Origin: Candidatus Gemmiger stercoripullorum
GTDB taxonomy: Bacteria; Bacillota; Clostridia; Oscillospirales; Ruminococcaceae
NCBI GenBank assembly: GCA_019119365.1
Contig: DWXD01000063.1
Span: forward strand, 1 to 53,346
DNA: 53,346 bases
Direction: 5' to 3'
Under the pieces are notes generated by a model. That model had not been told where the DNA came from. It was given only the letters and a program-made list of their open reading frames with translations, and did not search any database. This document shows, one piece after another, positions 32,981 to 41,360 of this stretch. A program made the translations under genes and the position numbers. Every line of letters starts with the position of its first letter. The stretch's first letter is position 1.

Positions 32981-34147
32981 TTATTTCTTTTCTTCGTAGT
33001 TGCCGAAGTTGATCGCGTGGGTCGCAAAGTTTTCTATGCTGGCGCTTTTTTGATAGAAATGCGGCGCGTGGGCCAGCAAGCCTTCAAAGGTATAAAAAGC
33101 GTCGCCTTTGCCAATGGGCAGCGTGACCGTCTGCCCCAGCGAGCCGGATTTATAGATGGCCGTGATCAGCTCGACGGTATTGCGGCCGTCCGCGCCGGTG
33201 ATGAGCGGGCGCGCCCCTGTTTCCAGCGCGCGCTGGAAGTTGTCGATCTCGCCGGTGTGCCCTTCATACGGCAGGTCGGGCAGTGCCTGATAGCGGGCGT
33301 TCAGCTCCGCTTCCAGCGTTTCGTCCCGTTCGGGGAAGCCGTTTTCCTTCGACCGGGACGCGTAGCAGCTCCACGGCGCGGCCAGCTTGGCGTTTTCGCA
33401 CTGCAGGACAAGGCCCTGCTCCTCGCCGTGGTGGACGACCGAGGCCGTGACCTGGGCGATGGAACCGTCCCCATACTGCAAAGTCGAGAAGGACACATCC
33501 TCGATCTCGGCGTTGTCGTGCATGACGTTGGCCAGCACGGAGGTGACTTTTTGCGGCAGGCCGCCCTTGATCCAGTTGATCATGTCGATGTGGTGGACGG
33601 CATGGTTGAGCGTGCAGCCGCCGCCCTCCTTCGCCCACAGCCCGCGCCACCAGAGGTCGTAGTAGCAGTGGCCGCGCCACCAGAGCGAATTGACATGCGC
33701 CACGCGCAGTTTGCCGGCCATGCCGCTGTCCAGCATATCCTTGAGCTTGGAGATAGAGTTGCGGAAGCGGTTCTGCGCAATGCAGCCCATCGTCACGCCG
33801 TTGCGCCGTTCGGCCTCGATCATCGCGTCGCACTCGGCCAGGCAGGTCGCCATCGGCTTTTCGACAACGACGTTTTTGCCCGCGTCCATCGCGTGGATCG
33901 CGATCTCGGCATGGGTGTACGGCGGCGTGCACACATGGACGATGTCGATGGCAAGGCCGGAGGCGAGCATCTTTTCGTGGTCGTCAAAAACGGCGCAGTC
34001 CAGGCCGTATTTTTCCTTCATCGCCTGCGCCTTTTCGGGGTAGATGTCGCACAGGGCCACGATTTTGCACCGCTGCGGGAAGGCCAGAAGCCCTTCCACA
34101 TGCGCGGGCGCAATGTTGCCCGTTCCGACAACAGCAACGTTGAACAT
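32981..34147 (-). CDS. Gfo/Idh/MocA family oxidoreductase
   Basis: 388 residues. Rossmann loop VAVVGTGNIAPAHVEGL (4-20), then CTPPYTHAEIA and NVVVEKPMATCLAE with the conserved Glu-Lys-Pro near 95, and NHAVHHIDMINWIKGG near 180, the catalytic His region. Sugar dehydrogenase or related activity is likely; the exact substrate is not readable. First gene of a two-gene unit, divergent from an AraC regulator. The adjacent AraC protein has an N-terminal cupin, which usually senses a sugar, so a carbohydrate catabolism role is inferred. Confidence 0.88.
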   Translation of the reverse strand: MFNVAVVGTGNIAPAHVEGLLAFPQRCKIVALCDIYPEKAQAMKEKYGLDCAVFDDHEKMLASGLAIDIVHVCTPPYTHAEIAIHAMDAGKNVVVEKPMATCLAECDAMIEAERRNGVTMGCIAQNRFRNSISKLKDMLDSGMAGKLRVAHVNSLWWRGHCYYDLWWRGLWAKEGGGCTLNHAVHHIDMINWIKGGLPQKVTSVLANVMHDNAEIEDVSFSTLQYGDGSIAQVTASVVHHGEEQGLVLQCENAKLAAPWSCYASRSKENGFPERDETLEAELNARYQALPDLPYEGHTGEIDNFQRALETGARPLITGADGRNTVELITAIYKSGSLGQTVTLPIGKGDAFYTFEGLLAHAPHFYQKSASIENFATHAINFGNYEEKK

Positions 34148-34324
34148 TCCGTTTTCCTTCTTTCTTTACCTGACCGGCCGCGCCGCCCGGGAACGCCCCG
34201 GCGCGCCGGTCCGCTTTGCCTTATGATAATGCGCCGCGCGGCAAAACACTACGCATTTTTTTACGGCATACGCCCGCGGTTCCGCTTTTTTTGTCTTTGG
34301 GCGCAAAGACCGCGGCGTTCTCTG

Positions 34325-34353
34325 TTGTGCCCGGGGCGGAATTGCTGTAAAAT
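34325..34353 (+). promoter_or_regulatory. sigma-A promoter of the AraC regulator
   Basis: TTGTGC (34325-34330) and TAAAAT (34348-34353) are 17 bases apart. The 245-base gap 34148-34392 also holds a GC-rich inverted stretch near 34236-34250 on the oxidoreductase side, a possible operator, but no clear minus-strand promoter. Confidence 0.65.
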
Positions 34354-34392
34354 AGCGTCAGACCCTCAACACCACCAAAGGCAGGTCCCCTT

Positions 34393-35238
34393 ATGGCCAA
34401 AAGCGATTTCGTCCGCAGCCTGAAAAATGCCGAGCTGGGCATCGAGTGCACGGATACGGACAGGTTTTTTAAAATGGGCAGCACCCATTACCATGACTTC
34501 TACGAAATTTATTTCCAGGTCTATGGCGACCGGTATCTGCTGGACAACGGAAAGTTCATCCATGTCCGGCCGGGCAACCTTGTCTGGATCAACAAGTTTG
34601 AGCCGCATCAGTCTTTCCCGGGCGAAATACCGCTGGGCAACCGCGTCGTCCTCTATTTTACGGAAAACTTCCTGCGCCGCGTTTTCAAAGAGGAGGCTGA
34701 CCGGCTGCTTGCGCTCTTCTCCGGCATTTTTCAAATCGTTTCGCTGGACGCCCGCCAGCAGCGGAAGGTGCTGGACCTGCTGTATGAGATCGAGGACGCC
34801 ATCCGCACGCAGCAGCCGCTCTATGCGCAGTTTGTCTTTGGGCAGCTGCTGCTTTTGCTGGAGTACTGGATGAATACGCAGGCGGTCCGCCTGAGCGGGG
34901 CCGAAGTGCCGGACGCAAAGCACAGCCGCATTTCGCAGGTGCTGTCTTACCTGAAAAACCACTGCAATGAAAGAATCCGCCTGGACGAAGTGGCCGAGGT
35001 ATTCCACGTCACGCCGCCATATCTGAGCCGGACCTTCAAGCAGTGCACCGGCATCTCTTTCGTCAACTATGTGAACCACCTGAAGATCGAACAGGCCAAA
35101 GAGATGCTGGCCGGCCCCGAGACGATCACCCGGATCAGTATGGAGCTCGGGTATGACAGCGTGACGCATTTTGAGCGAATCCTCAAACAGGTCACCGGCG
35201 TTTCGCCGACGGCCTGGAAAAAGCGGCAGGGCGGCTGA
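34393..35238 (+). CDS. AraC family transcriptional regulator
   Basis: 281 residues. The N-terminal cupin sensor domain (about 15-125: HYHDFYEIYFQVYGDRYLLD, HVRPGNLVWINKFEPH in two blocks) is followed by two helix-turn-helix motifs (about 180-275): RLDEVAEVFHVTPPYLSRTF and ITRISMELGYDSVTHFERIL. It is divergent from the two Gfo/Idh/MocA genes, the usual arrangement for a local sugar-responsive activator of them. Effector unknown. Confidence 0.92.
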   Translation: MAKSDFVRSLKNAELGIECTDTDRFFKMGSTHYHDFYEIYFQVYGDRYLLDNGKFIHVRPGNLVWINKFEPHQSFPGEIPLGNRVVLYFTENFLRRVFKEEADRLLALFSGIFQIVSLDARQQRKVLDLLYEIEDAIRTQQPLYAQFVFGQLLLLLEYWMNTQAVRLSGAEVPDAKHSRISQVLSYLKNHCNERIRLDEVAEVFHVTPPYLSRTFKQCTGISFVNYVNHLKIEQAKEMLAGPETITRISMELGYDSVTHFERILKQVTGVSPTAWKKRQGG

Positions 35239-35301
35239 AACCGCGCGCCGCGGCCAAAAGGCGCCCGGGGCGGGCAGGTGCGTGAAAGTTTGCCGCGTTT
35301 G

Positions 35302-35330
35302 TTGCGCCAAAGGCCGTTTTGCGCTACAAT
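35302..35330 (+). promoter_or_regulatory. sigma-A promoter of the HAD gene
   Basis: TTGCGC (35302-35307) and TACAAT (35325-35330) are 17 bases apart, with the ATG 58 bases downstream. Confidence 0.7.
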
Positions 35331-35387
35331 AAAGGCAGCGCCGGGGCCTTTTGCGCCGCCCCGGCGAATGAGGAAAAGGAGAAACGT

Positions 35388-36041
35388 ATGGTCAAGGGTG
35401 TTATTTTTGATATGGACGGGCTGATGTTCGACACCGAACGCCTGTGGGATACGCTGTGGACCCCCTGCTGCCAAAAGCTGGGCATGCCGGACCCGCCGCC
35501 GGATTTTTACACGAGCGTGCGCGGCCTGGCCGGGGAGAACCTCAAGCGGTACATTGCAAAGTTTTTCCCGGGGCATGACCCGCAGAAGCTGCTGGACGCC
35601 GTGTGGGCGATGGCAGACGAGCGCTTTGCCCGGGGCGTGCCGTGCAAGCCGGGGCTCAAAGAGCTGCTGGCTTATCTGGAGGAAAAGGGGCTGCCGCGCA
35701 TCGTGGCGAGCTCCAGCCCGCGCAACATGATCGAGATGAACCTGCAGACGACCGGCGTGGCGCGGTATTTCCACGACGTCGTGTGCGGCACCGACGTCGC
35801 GCGCTCCAAGCCAGACCCGGCCATCTTCCTGGAAGCGGCGCGGCGGCTGGACCTGGACCCGCGGGCGTGCCTGGTGCTGGAGGACAGCTTCAACGGCGTG
35901 CGCGCCGGGGCGGCGGCCGGGGCCGTGACCGTGATGGTGCCCGACCTGGCCCAGCCGACCGAGGAGATCCAAAAGCTGTACACCCGCTGCTGCAAGGACC
36001 TTTTTGAAGTGCTGGCCCTGCTCAAAGACGGCCAGCTTTGA
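35388..36041 (+). CDS. HAD-superfamily hydrolase, beta-phosphoglucomutase-like subgroup
   Basis: 217 residues from the ATG at 35388 (AAAGGAG upstream). All four HAD motifs are present: DMDGLMFDT (8-16, with the nucleophile Asp), SSSPRN near 107, Lys in RSKPDPAIFLE near 144, and EDSFNGVRAG near 168. The cap domain is the helical type inserted after motif I. Likely a small-molecule phosphatase or phosphosugar mutase; the substrate is not clear. Single-gene unit. Confidence 0.88.
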   Translation: MVKGVIFDMDGLMFDTERLWDTLWTPCCQKLGMPDPPPDFYTSVRGLAGENLKRYIAKFFPGHDPQKLLDAVWAMADERFARGVPCKPGLKELLAYLEEKGLPRIVASSSPRNMIEMNLQTTGVARYFHDVVCGTDVARSKPDPAIFLEAARRLDLDPRACLVLEDSFNGVRAGAAAGAVTVMVPDLAQPTEEIQKLYTRCCKDLFEVLALLKDGQL

Positions 36042-36103
36042 GCGGCCGCCCGCGCAGCCGGCCGGGCAAATAGTTGGCGGTTACCCGCTGCCGTTGACCT
36101 GAA

Positions 36104-36125
36104 GCAAACAATTTGCAGTTTTTTT
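36104..36125 (+). terminator. weak terminator-like hairpin after the HAD gene
   Basis: GCAAA/TTTGC five-base stem with a three-base loop, then AG and seven T. The stem is short, so confidence is limited. Confidence 0.35.
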
Positions 36126-36135
36126 CCCGAACCAC

Positions 36136-36164
36136 TTGACCAACTGAGAAAAAACAGGTATACT
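36136..36164 (+). promoter_or_regulatory. sigma-A promoter of tRNA-Thr
   Basis: TTGACC (36136-36141) and TATACT (36159-36164) are 17 bases apart, 12 bases before the tRNA. Confidence 0.85.
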
Positions 36165-36175
36165 ATCTCTGTTGC

Positions 36176-36251
36176 GCTAGAATAGCTCAGTTGGTAGAGC
36201 AGCTGATTCGTAATCAGCAGGTCGCGTGTTCGAGTCACGTTTCTAGCTCCA
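36176..36251 (+). tRNA. tRNA-Thr (anticodon CGT)
   Basis: 76 bases. The acceptor stem GCTAGAA pairs with TTCTAGC; the discriminator is T and CCA is encoded (36249-36251). D arm AGCTCAGTTGGTAGAGC, anticodon stem GCTGA/TCAGC with loop TTCGTAA (anticodon 36209-36211), and T arm with GTTCGAGTC are all regular. It reads ACG. Its 3' side is next to a decayed mobile-element gene, so it may once have been an integration target. Confidence 0.95.
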
Positions 36252-36259
36252 ACAAACAA

Positions 36260-36298
36260 ACGCCCTTTCGTTCTTTTCGCGAGCGAAGGGGCGTTTTT
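36260..36298 (+). terminator. terminator of tRNA-Thr
   Basis: CGCCCTTTCG (36261-36270) pairs with the region 36284-36293 with a small mismatch, followed by five T at 36294-36298. Confidence 0.75.
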
Positions 36299-36343
36299 GG
36301 TTGTACGGGTATTCGTTTTGACTAGAATTCGCACACAAACAGA

Positions 36344-36375
36344 CCCCAGCTTACCGGGAACACCGGCAGCTGGGG
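36344..36375 (-). terminator. hairpin after the mobile-element remnant
   Basis: CCCCAGCT (36344-36351) pairs with AGCTGGGG (36368-36375). On the minus strand it is followed by a T-rich tail TCTGTTTG, just past the stop of the remnant. Confidence 0.5.
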
Positions 36376-36392
36376 GCTTTGTTCTATCCGTA

Positions 36393-37286
36393 TTACTTGC
36401 CTGCCCGAACGGTCTGCAGGTGCTTAGCGAAGCCGCCGAGGTAGTTATTGCCGCGGCTCACGGTGAGCTTCCGATCAGTCTGCTGCTGCACCTGGGTTGC
36501 CTTGGGTTTCCCTCTGCGCCGGGGCGGCAGCCCGCCCTCTCTGCTCAAACACTTCTCCAAACGGCACGCCCTGTATCTTGACGCCGCGCCCTTCATATGT
36601 GCTATACTACCCATAGAACCCAGGTGGTTCAACTCCGACGAGGCCAATTTGAAGCCGAAGGAGTTGAGCGCTGCCTGGGTTTTGTTTATGTCCGGGTTGG
36701 CGTACAACACATTGCTGTTTTGCAAAAATCCTTTCGGGTTTACATCTTTGGGGTAGGCACTGCTCACCTTGTTAAAATCCTGCAGTCCCAGCCGCCTGTC
36801 CTGTGTGCTCTGCGGCTGCAAATCCAGCACACACAGCACCGGCGCACCGTTTGCGTCCGTTACCGTGCCAACCACCACGATCCGGCTGTTCTGCTGCGTA
36901 TTCGAAAGCATACTGCGCCCCTGGCTCTCCAGCACCAGCGCGGGGTCTTCGAGCATGGCAGGGATCTGCCGCACCATGTCCATCGTCATGTTCGGGTGCT
37001 CGCGCAAAATCCGGTTGATCTTGCCACTTGCCATCACAATATCCCGTTCTTGCACACCGATGCTTTGCAGCGCCTCGCTTGTGCTGCCCAGTCGGAAGAT
37101 TCGGCTGTCATTCCGGCCGCCTTCATCCCACGCTACGATCTCCCTGTCAAAATCCGGGTCAATGCTGTACTGTTCCTCCACCCCCGCGCTGGCTGCCGCG
37201 GGGGTGTTTTGCTGCATGCGGCCGCTGGCCCCGCTGTCCCGCCGGGCTTCGCCTGTCTCATCCAGCAGCTGCAGATACTCCTCCAC
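36393..37286 (-). pseudogene. 5'-truncated mobile-element protein, MuF C-terminal-like
   Basis: The open frame codes for 297 residues from a GTG, but the same frame stays open upstream with a typical charged helix (RKKTERIFERWARERRR) and no start codon, up to the end of the kinase gene. The N-terminal part therefore seems deleted. Residues 40-235 (GVQERDIVMASGKINRIL, then DMVRQIPAMLEDPALVLES, then SRIVVVGTVTD) resemble the C-terminal toxin/peptide region of phage head-morphogenesis (MuF-type) and polyvalent proteins of conjugative elements. After HMKG the adjacent frame reads RGVKIQGVPFGEVFEQ, more protein-like than the frame that stays open, suggesting a one-base shift. Lower GC than its neighbours. 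Family match is by eye. Confidence 0.55.
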
Positions 37287-37360
37287 CAGCGCGCGCCTGT
37301 CCTGCTGCCGTCTTCTCTCCCGGGCCCATCTTTCAAAGATGCGCTCTGTTTTCTTTCGCT

Positions 37361-38785
37361 TTATCCTTTCCCGCCTGCCGGACAGGAAACGCTCGGCTCC
37401 TGCCCGCCGGCGGGCGCCAGCGGCAGGGTGAGGGTGCAGAGCGCGCCGCGGGGGCGGTTCTGGGCGAAGGCGGCCTGCCCGCCGTGGGCGCGCACGATCT
37501 GCCGCACAAGGTACAGCCCGAGGATGTGCGGCGCGGGGGCGTCCGGCGCAGCAGCGCCCTGCAGCTGTGCGAGCACGGCGGGCGGGTAGCCGCGGCCATC
37601 GTCGGCAAAAATCAGCCGCAGGCTGCCCCCGGCTGTTTCGGCCGTGACGGAAATGTTACAGCCGCCGGGGTTGTGGCGGGCGCTGTTGCCGAGGAGGTTC
37701 GCAAAAGCGCGGCGCAGCAGCGCGGCGTCGGCGTCGAGCACAGCGGTCTCGGCCGAAGGGTCCAGCGCGAAATCGACCGTGCAGGCTTCCCCCGCCCCGC
37801 TGTTGCAGAAATCGGTGACGGCGGCGCGCAGCAGCGGCGCGGCGGCCATGCGGGCGCGGCGCAGCGGCTGGGCGTCGTATTCGAGCTTGCTGGTCAGGTT
37901 GAGGTCCTCGATCAGGCTGCGGATGGTCTGGCCCTGGGCGCGGATGGCCGCGGCCTCGGCGCGCGCGGCCTGGGGCAGGGCGGGGTCCTGTTCAAGCTGT
38001 TCGGCGTGGCCGAAGATCAGCGCCAGCGGCGTGCGGATGTCGTGGCTGACGCCGGCGATCCAGTCGGTGCGGGCGGCGTCCCGCCGGGCAATGCGTTCGC
38101 TCTGGCTGCGCAGATGCTCACCGGTCTGGTTGAGCTGGCGGGCCAGCGCGGCGGTGGCCCCCTTTTCGGCCAGCTGCACCGGGCGGCCGGCGGCAAGCTC
38201 CTGCAGGCCCTGCTCCACATCGCGCAGGCGGCGGTGCATGCCCCAGGCAAACAGCACGCAGGGCAGCACGATGACGAGCAGGTCGACAAGGATAACCGGG
38301 CGCACCGTGGCCAGCATCGCATGGAGCAGGTCGCTTTCCATATAAAAGTTGTAGCGCACAAGCGAACCTTTTGGATAGCCGAGCACGAGCGCGCCGTAGT
38401 CGGTCAGGTAGCACATGACGGGGTAGTCTTCGAGATACCAGCGTGTAAAAGATACAACCTCGCGCGTCGTATACGGGTGATCCAGCTCGGCGGGCAGGTC
38501 GTAGCGGTAGACGATCTCGCCTGCGTCGTTGAGCATCATCGCCCAGTCAAAGCTGTAGAACCATTCTTCCTCGGTATGCTCGGGCCCCGGGCGCGGCGTG
38601 CCGGTCTCGTCCAGCGTGAAGGAGTTTGCGATCTGGCTGGGGCGGAACGGCAGCTGGAAATAGCTGCGGTAGGCCACGGCGAAGACCACCCCGAACGGGA
38701 TGACGACGTTCAAAATCAGCACGCCCAGCGCAATGCCGACGCCCGCCAGCACATAGCGGCGGACGAGTTTGACCAGCAATCTCAT
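37361..38785 (-). CDS. sensor histidine kinase
   Basis: 474 residues from the ATG at 38785, which overlaps the response regulator stop as ATGA. Two membrane helices (about 12-38 and 165-190) flank an extracellular sensor domain of about 125 residues. Then come HAMP-like and HisKA segments, with the phospho-His in AGVSHDIRTPLALIFGHAEQL, N box NLLGNSARHNPGG and G box FADDGRGYPP. The kinase fold normally ends at LTLPLAP; the last 15 residues look like read-through at the junction with the mobile-element remnant. It pairs with the regulator upstream and the divergent ABC transporter. Confidence 0.9.
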   Translation of the reverse strand: MRLLVKLVRRYVLAGVGIALGVLILNVVIPFGVVFAVAYRSYFQLPFRPSQIANSFTLDETGTPRPGPEHTEEEWFYSFDWAMMLNDAGEIVYRYDLPAELDHPYTTREVVSFTRWYLEDYPVMCYLTDYGALVLGYPKGSLVRYNFYMESDLLHAMLATVRPVILVDLLVIVLPCVLFAWGMHRRLRDVEQGLQELAAGRPVQLAEKGATAALARQLNQTGEHLRSQSERIARRDAARTDWIAGVSHDIRTPLALIFGHAEQLEQDPALPQAARAEAAAIRAQGQTIRSLIEDLNLTSKLEYDAQPLRRARMAAAPLLRAAVTDFCNSGAGEACTVDFALDPSAETAVLDADAALLRRAFANLLGNSARHNPGGCNISVTAETAGGSLRLIFADDGRGYPPAVLAQLQGAAAPDAPAPHILGLYLVRQIVRAHGGQAAFAQNRPRGALCTLTLPLAPAGGQEPSVSCPAGGKG

Positions 38786-39501
38786 GCGTTTCCCTCCCCC
38801 GCCAGCTTGTAGCCGAGCCCGCGCACGGTCAAGATCCAGCGCGGGCGGCCGGGGTCGTCCTCGATCTTTTCGCGCAGATGGCGGATGTGCACGCCGAGGG
38901 TGTTTTCGTACCCGTAGTAATCGGCGTTCCACACAGCGCGGCAGAGCGCGTCGAACGTGACGATGTGGCCGCGGTTGGCGGCGAGCTTTTGCAGCAGTGC
39001 GCGCTCGGTGGCGGTCAGCGTCAGCGTGCGGCCGTCCGGGCCGCAGACGGCGGCGTCGTTCAGGTCGACGCTGCGCGCCCCCAGCGTCAGGCGGGCCGCG
39101 GCGCTCTGCTGCAGCGCGCCGCGGTAAGCGCGGCGCAGGATGAGCTGGATGCGCAGCAGAAGCTCCTGCGTGAGGAACGGTTTGGTCAGATAATCGTCCG
39201 CCCCGAGGCCCAGGCCGAACAACCGGTCGGCGTCGGCGTCGCGGGCCGAGAGGAACAGCACCGGCACCTCGCCGCCCGCGTTGAGTTCGCGGAACAGCGA
39301 AAACCCGTCGCCGTCCGGCAGGTTGATGTCAAGAACGACCAGTTCCGGCACGCGGGCGGCAAAGGCCCGGCGCGCCGCGGCGCAGCTGTCCGCCGTGCGC
39401 AGGCGGGTATAGCCCGCCCCGGCCAGCGCCCGGCTGACCAGCGCGAGCAGCTCGGGCGTATCGTCCACCAGAAGGATATCGGCATCCTGGATGCGCTGCA
39501 T
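38782..39501 (-). CDS. OmpR-family response regulator
   Basis: 239 residues from the ATG at 39501 (GGGGAGGAAGG upstream). Receiver domain 1-118: acidic pair in ILLVDDTPE, phospho-Asp in LVVLDINLPDGDGF, and Lys in YLTKPF. C-terminal winged helix 130-235 with TATERALLQKLAANRGHIV and HIRHLREKIEDDPGRP. Translationally coupled to the kinase. Probably activates the divergent ABC operon: TTAAGG direct repeats lie in the shared intergenic region. Confidence 0.93.
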   Translation of the reverse strand: MQRIQDADILLVDDTPELLALVSRALAGAGYTRLRTADSCAAARRAFAARVPELVVLDINLPDGDGFSLFRELNAGGEVPVLFLSARDADADRLFGLGLGADDYLTKPFLTQELLLRIQLILRRAYRGALQQSAAARLTLGARSVDLNDAAVCGPDGRTLTLTATERALLQKLAANRGHIVTFDALCRAVWNADYYGYENTLGVHIRHLREKIEDDPGRPRWILTVRGLGYKLAGEGNA

Positions 39502-39538
39502 ACGATCCTTCCTCCCCTTCCGTATTTGATCTGGTTCC

Positions 39539-39544
39539 ATTATA
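39539..39544 (-). promoter_or_regulatory. -10 box of the two-component operon
   Basis: A perfect TATAAT on the minus strand 38 bases before the regulator ATG. The hexamer 17 bases upstream (TGGCGG) is poor, as for an activated promoter. Confidence 0.4.
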
Positions 39545-39583
39545 GCCGCTGCGCGCCGCGCCCGCCAGCGGGGCGCGCAAAGT

Positions 39584-39638
39584 TTAAGGCAAAATTAAGC
39601 GGCGGCGCAGGCGGGCGTTAAGGCGCGGCGGGTACAAT
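39584..39638 (+). promoter_or_regulatory. response-regulator operator and promoter of the ABC operon
   Basis: TTAAGG (39584-39589), TTAAGC (39595-39600) and TTAAGG (39618-39623) are spaced 11 and 23 bases apart, that is one and about two helical turns, the layout bound by OmpR-type regulators. A TACAAT -10 follows at 39633-39638 and no usable -35 is present. The ATPase ATG is 34 bases downstream. Confidence 0.6.
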
Positions 39639-39671
39639 GGCCCTGTTCACAAAACACAGGAGGGATTTTTT

Positions 39672-40613
39672 ATGCAGACCGTTATCACAACAAAAGGTCT
39701 ATGCAAGGCATACGGGCGGCAGTTTGCCGTCGACCATCTCGACCTGGCCGTTCCAGAAGGATGCGTGTACGGGTTCATCGGCCCCAACGGCGCCGGCAAG
39801 AGCACGACAATGAAGATGCTGCTGGGGCTGATTCACCCGTCCGCCGGGCAGGTGACGCTGCTGGGGCAGCCGATGAACGCCCAAAACCGGCTGGCGCTGC
39901 TGCAGAAAACCGGCAGCCTGATCGAGTCCCCGGCCGGGTACGGGCACCTGACCGGGCAGGAGAACCTGGAGATCGTGGCCGACCTGAAAGGCGTGCCGCG
40001 CAAGGACATTGCCCGCGTGCTGGACATCGTGCACCTGACCGGCGACAAATACCGCAAAGTGCGGGAGTATTCGCTCGGCATGCGGCAGCGGCTGGGCATT
40101 GCGCAGGCGCTGCTGGGCAGCCCGCAGCTGCTGATTTTGGACGAACCGACCAACGGGCTTGACCCGGCCGGTATCCAGGAGATGCGCGCGCTGATCGCCG
40201 GGATGCCGGACGCCTGCGGCGCAACGGTGCTGATCTCGAGCCACCTGCTGAGCGAGCTGGAGCAGATTGTCGGGCAGGTGGGCATCCTCAACAAAGGCAG
40301 GCTGCTGTTCCAGGGGCCGCTGCGTGACTTGCAGCGCCACAGCCTGGGCGACATAGAGCTGCGCGTGCTGCGCCCGCAGAAAGCCGCCGAGACACTGCGG
40401 CAAAGCGGCATCCGGGCAGAGGCCGGGGCGGACGGACTGTTCACACTGCCGCCGCTGCGCACCGAGCTGCTTGCCGAGCTCGTGCACACGCTGGCCGACC
40501 GCGGCGCGGGCGTTGTCGGCATCAGCCGCCGCACCAAGACGCTGGAGGAAATTTTCCTGAGCCTGACCGGCCCGGAAGGGGCGGACGGAGAGGAGGCGGC
40601 GCGCCATGCTTAA
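39672..40613 (+). CDS. ABC transporter ATP-binding protein, bacitracin/lantibiotic resistance type
   Basis: 313 residues, cytoplasmic. Walker A GPNGAGKST (about 37-45), Q loop, signature YSLGMRQRLGIAQALLG, Walker B LLILDEPTNGLD and switch His in ISSHLLSELE. The C-terminal 85 residues after the ATPase core are typical of the BcrA/LanF group. AGGAGG precedes the ATG. It forms a three-gene unit with two permeases, next to a two-component system, the layout of LanFEG-type immunity and peptide-antibiotic detox modules. No lantibiotic precursor or LanB/C/M gene is nearby, so a resistance role is more likely than self-immunity. Confidence 0.93.
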   Translation: MQTVITTKGLCKAYGRQFAVDHLDLAVPEGCVYGFIGPNGAGKSTTMKMLLGLIHPSAGQVTLLGQPMNAQNRLALLQKTGSLIESPAGYGHLTGQENLEIVADLKGVPRKDIARVLDIVHLTGDKYRKVREYSLGMRQRLGIAQALLGSPQLLILDEPTNGLDPAGIQEMRALIAGMPDACGATVLISSHLLSELEQIVGQVGILNKGRLLFQGPLRDLQRHSLGDIELRVLRPQKAAETLRQSGIRAEAGADGLFTLPPLRTELLAELVHTLADRGAGVVGISRRTKTLEEIFLSLTGPEGADGEEAARHA

Positions 40614-41358
40614 AGCCCTGCATGCCGAGTTCCAGAAAGCCCGCCGCCGGCGCGATGTTCCGGTCGCGGTGGGCGTGGCGCTGGTGGTGATCCTGTGGGT
40701 CGGGGCCACCTATGAGATCGAGAGCGAAACCGACCGCGCGCGCTGTTTCACAATGCTGTTTTACGCCGTGCCGCTGCTGAACACCATCGTCATGCCGCTG
40801 GGCATGGCGGCGCTGGCGAGCCGCCTGTGGGACTGCGAGACCAAAGGCGAAAGCTGCAAACTGCTGCTGACGCTGCAGAGCCGGGAGAACCTGTTTGCCG
40901 GGAAAGCCGCCATGGGCCTGCTGGAAAGCCTGCTGGTCTGCCTTGTTGAAGCCGCGGGCGTCCTTGCGCTGGCGGCGCTGAAGCAAGCGACCGAGCCGCT
41001 GGACGCGGGACGGTTTGCCTGGCTGGTGGCGTGCACTTTTGTGATCAACGCCATGCTGTATTTTTTCAGCCTGTGGCTGAGCATGCGGTTCCGCAACCAG
41101 ACGGCCGCGCTGGCTGTCGGCTTCTGCGGCGCGCTGATCGGGCTGTTCGCCAACTTTATGCCGGTCTGGTTCAGCTATTTTGTCCCGTTCGGGTATTATG
41201 TGCCGCTGTGCTGCGTGCGCATGCTGTATAACGAAGCGACGCGCACGAGCACGTTCACGCCGGAGCCGCTGCGCTGGTGGCTGCTGGGCGTTGGGGCGCT
41301 GCTGGCCGTTCTGGCGGCGCTGGCCTGCCGCCGCACGATCCGCACAAAGGAGGTATAA
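40606..41358 (+). CDS. ABC transporter permease, lantibiotic-immunity type (first)
   Basis: 250 residues, six membrane helices (about 18-240) in the ABC-2 pattern: VAVGVALVVILWVGATY, then MLFYAVPLLNTIVMPLGMAALA, ending with LLGVGALLAVLAALACR. It resembles the LanE/MutE group. It overlaps the ATPase gene by eight bases and is two bases from the next permease, so all three are made together. Confidence 0.85.
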   Translation: MLKALHAEFQKARRRRDVPVAVGVALVVILWVGATYEIESETDRARCFTMLFYAVPLLNTIVMPLGMAALASRLWDCETKGESCKLLLTLQSRENLFAGKAAMGLLESLLVCLVEAAGVLALAALKQATEPLDAGRFAWLVACTFVINAMLYFFSLWLSMRFRNQTAALAVGFCGALIGLFANFMPVWFSYFVPFGYYVPLCCVRMLYNEATRTSTFTPEPLRWWLLGVGALLAVLAALACRRTIRTKEV

Positions 41359-41360
41359 CG

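Noticed and set aside
36316..36330. attR-like copy of the tRNA-Thr end
   Set aside because: CTAGAATTC resembles the tRNA acceptor stem by only a few bases, mostly because the stem itself is nearly palindromic.
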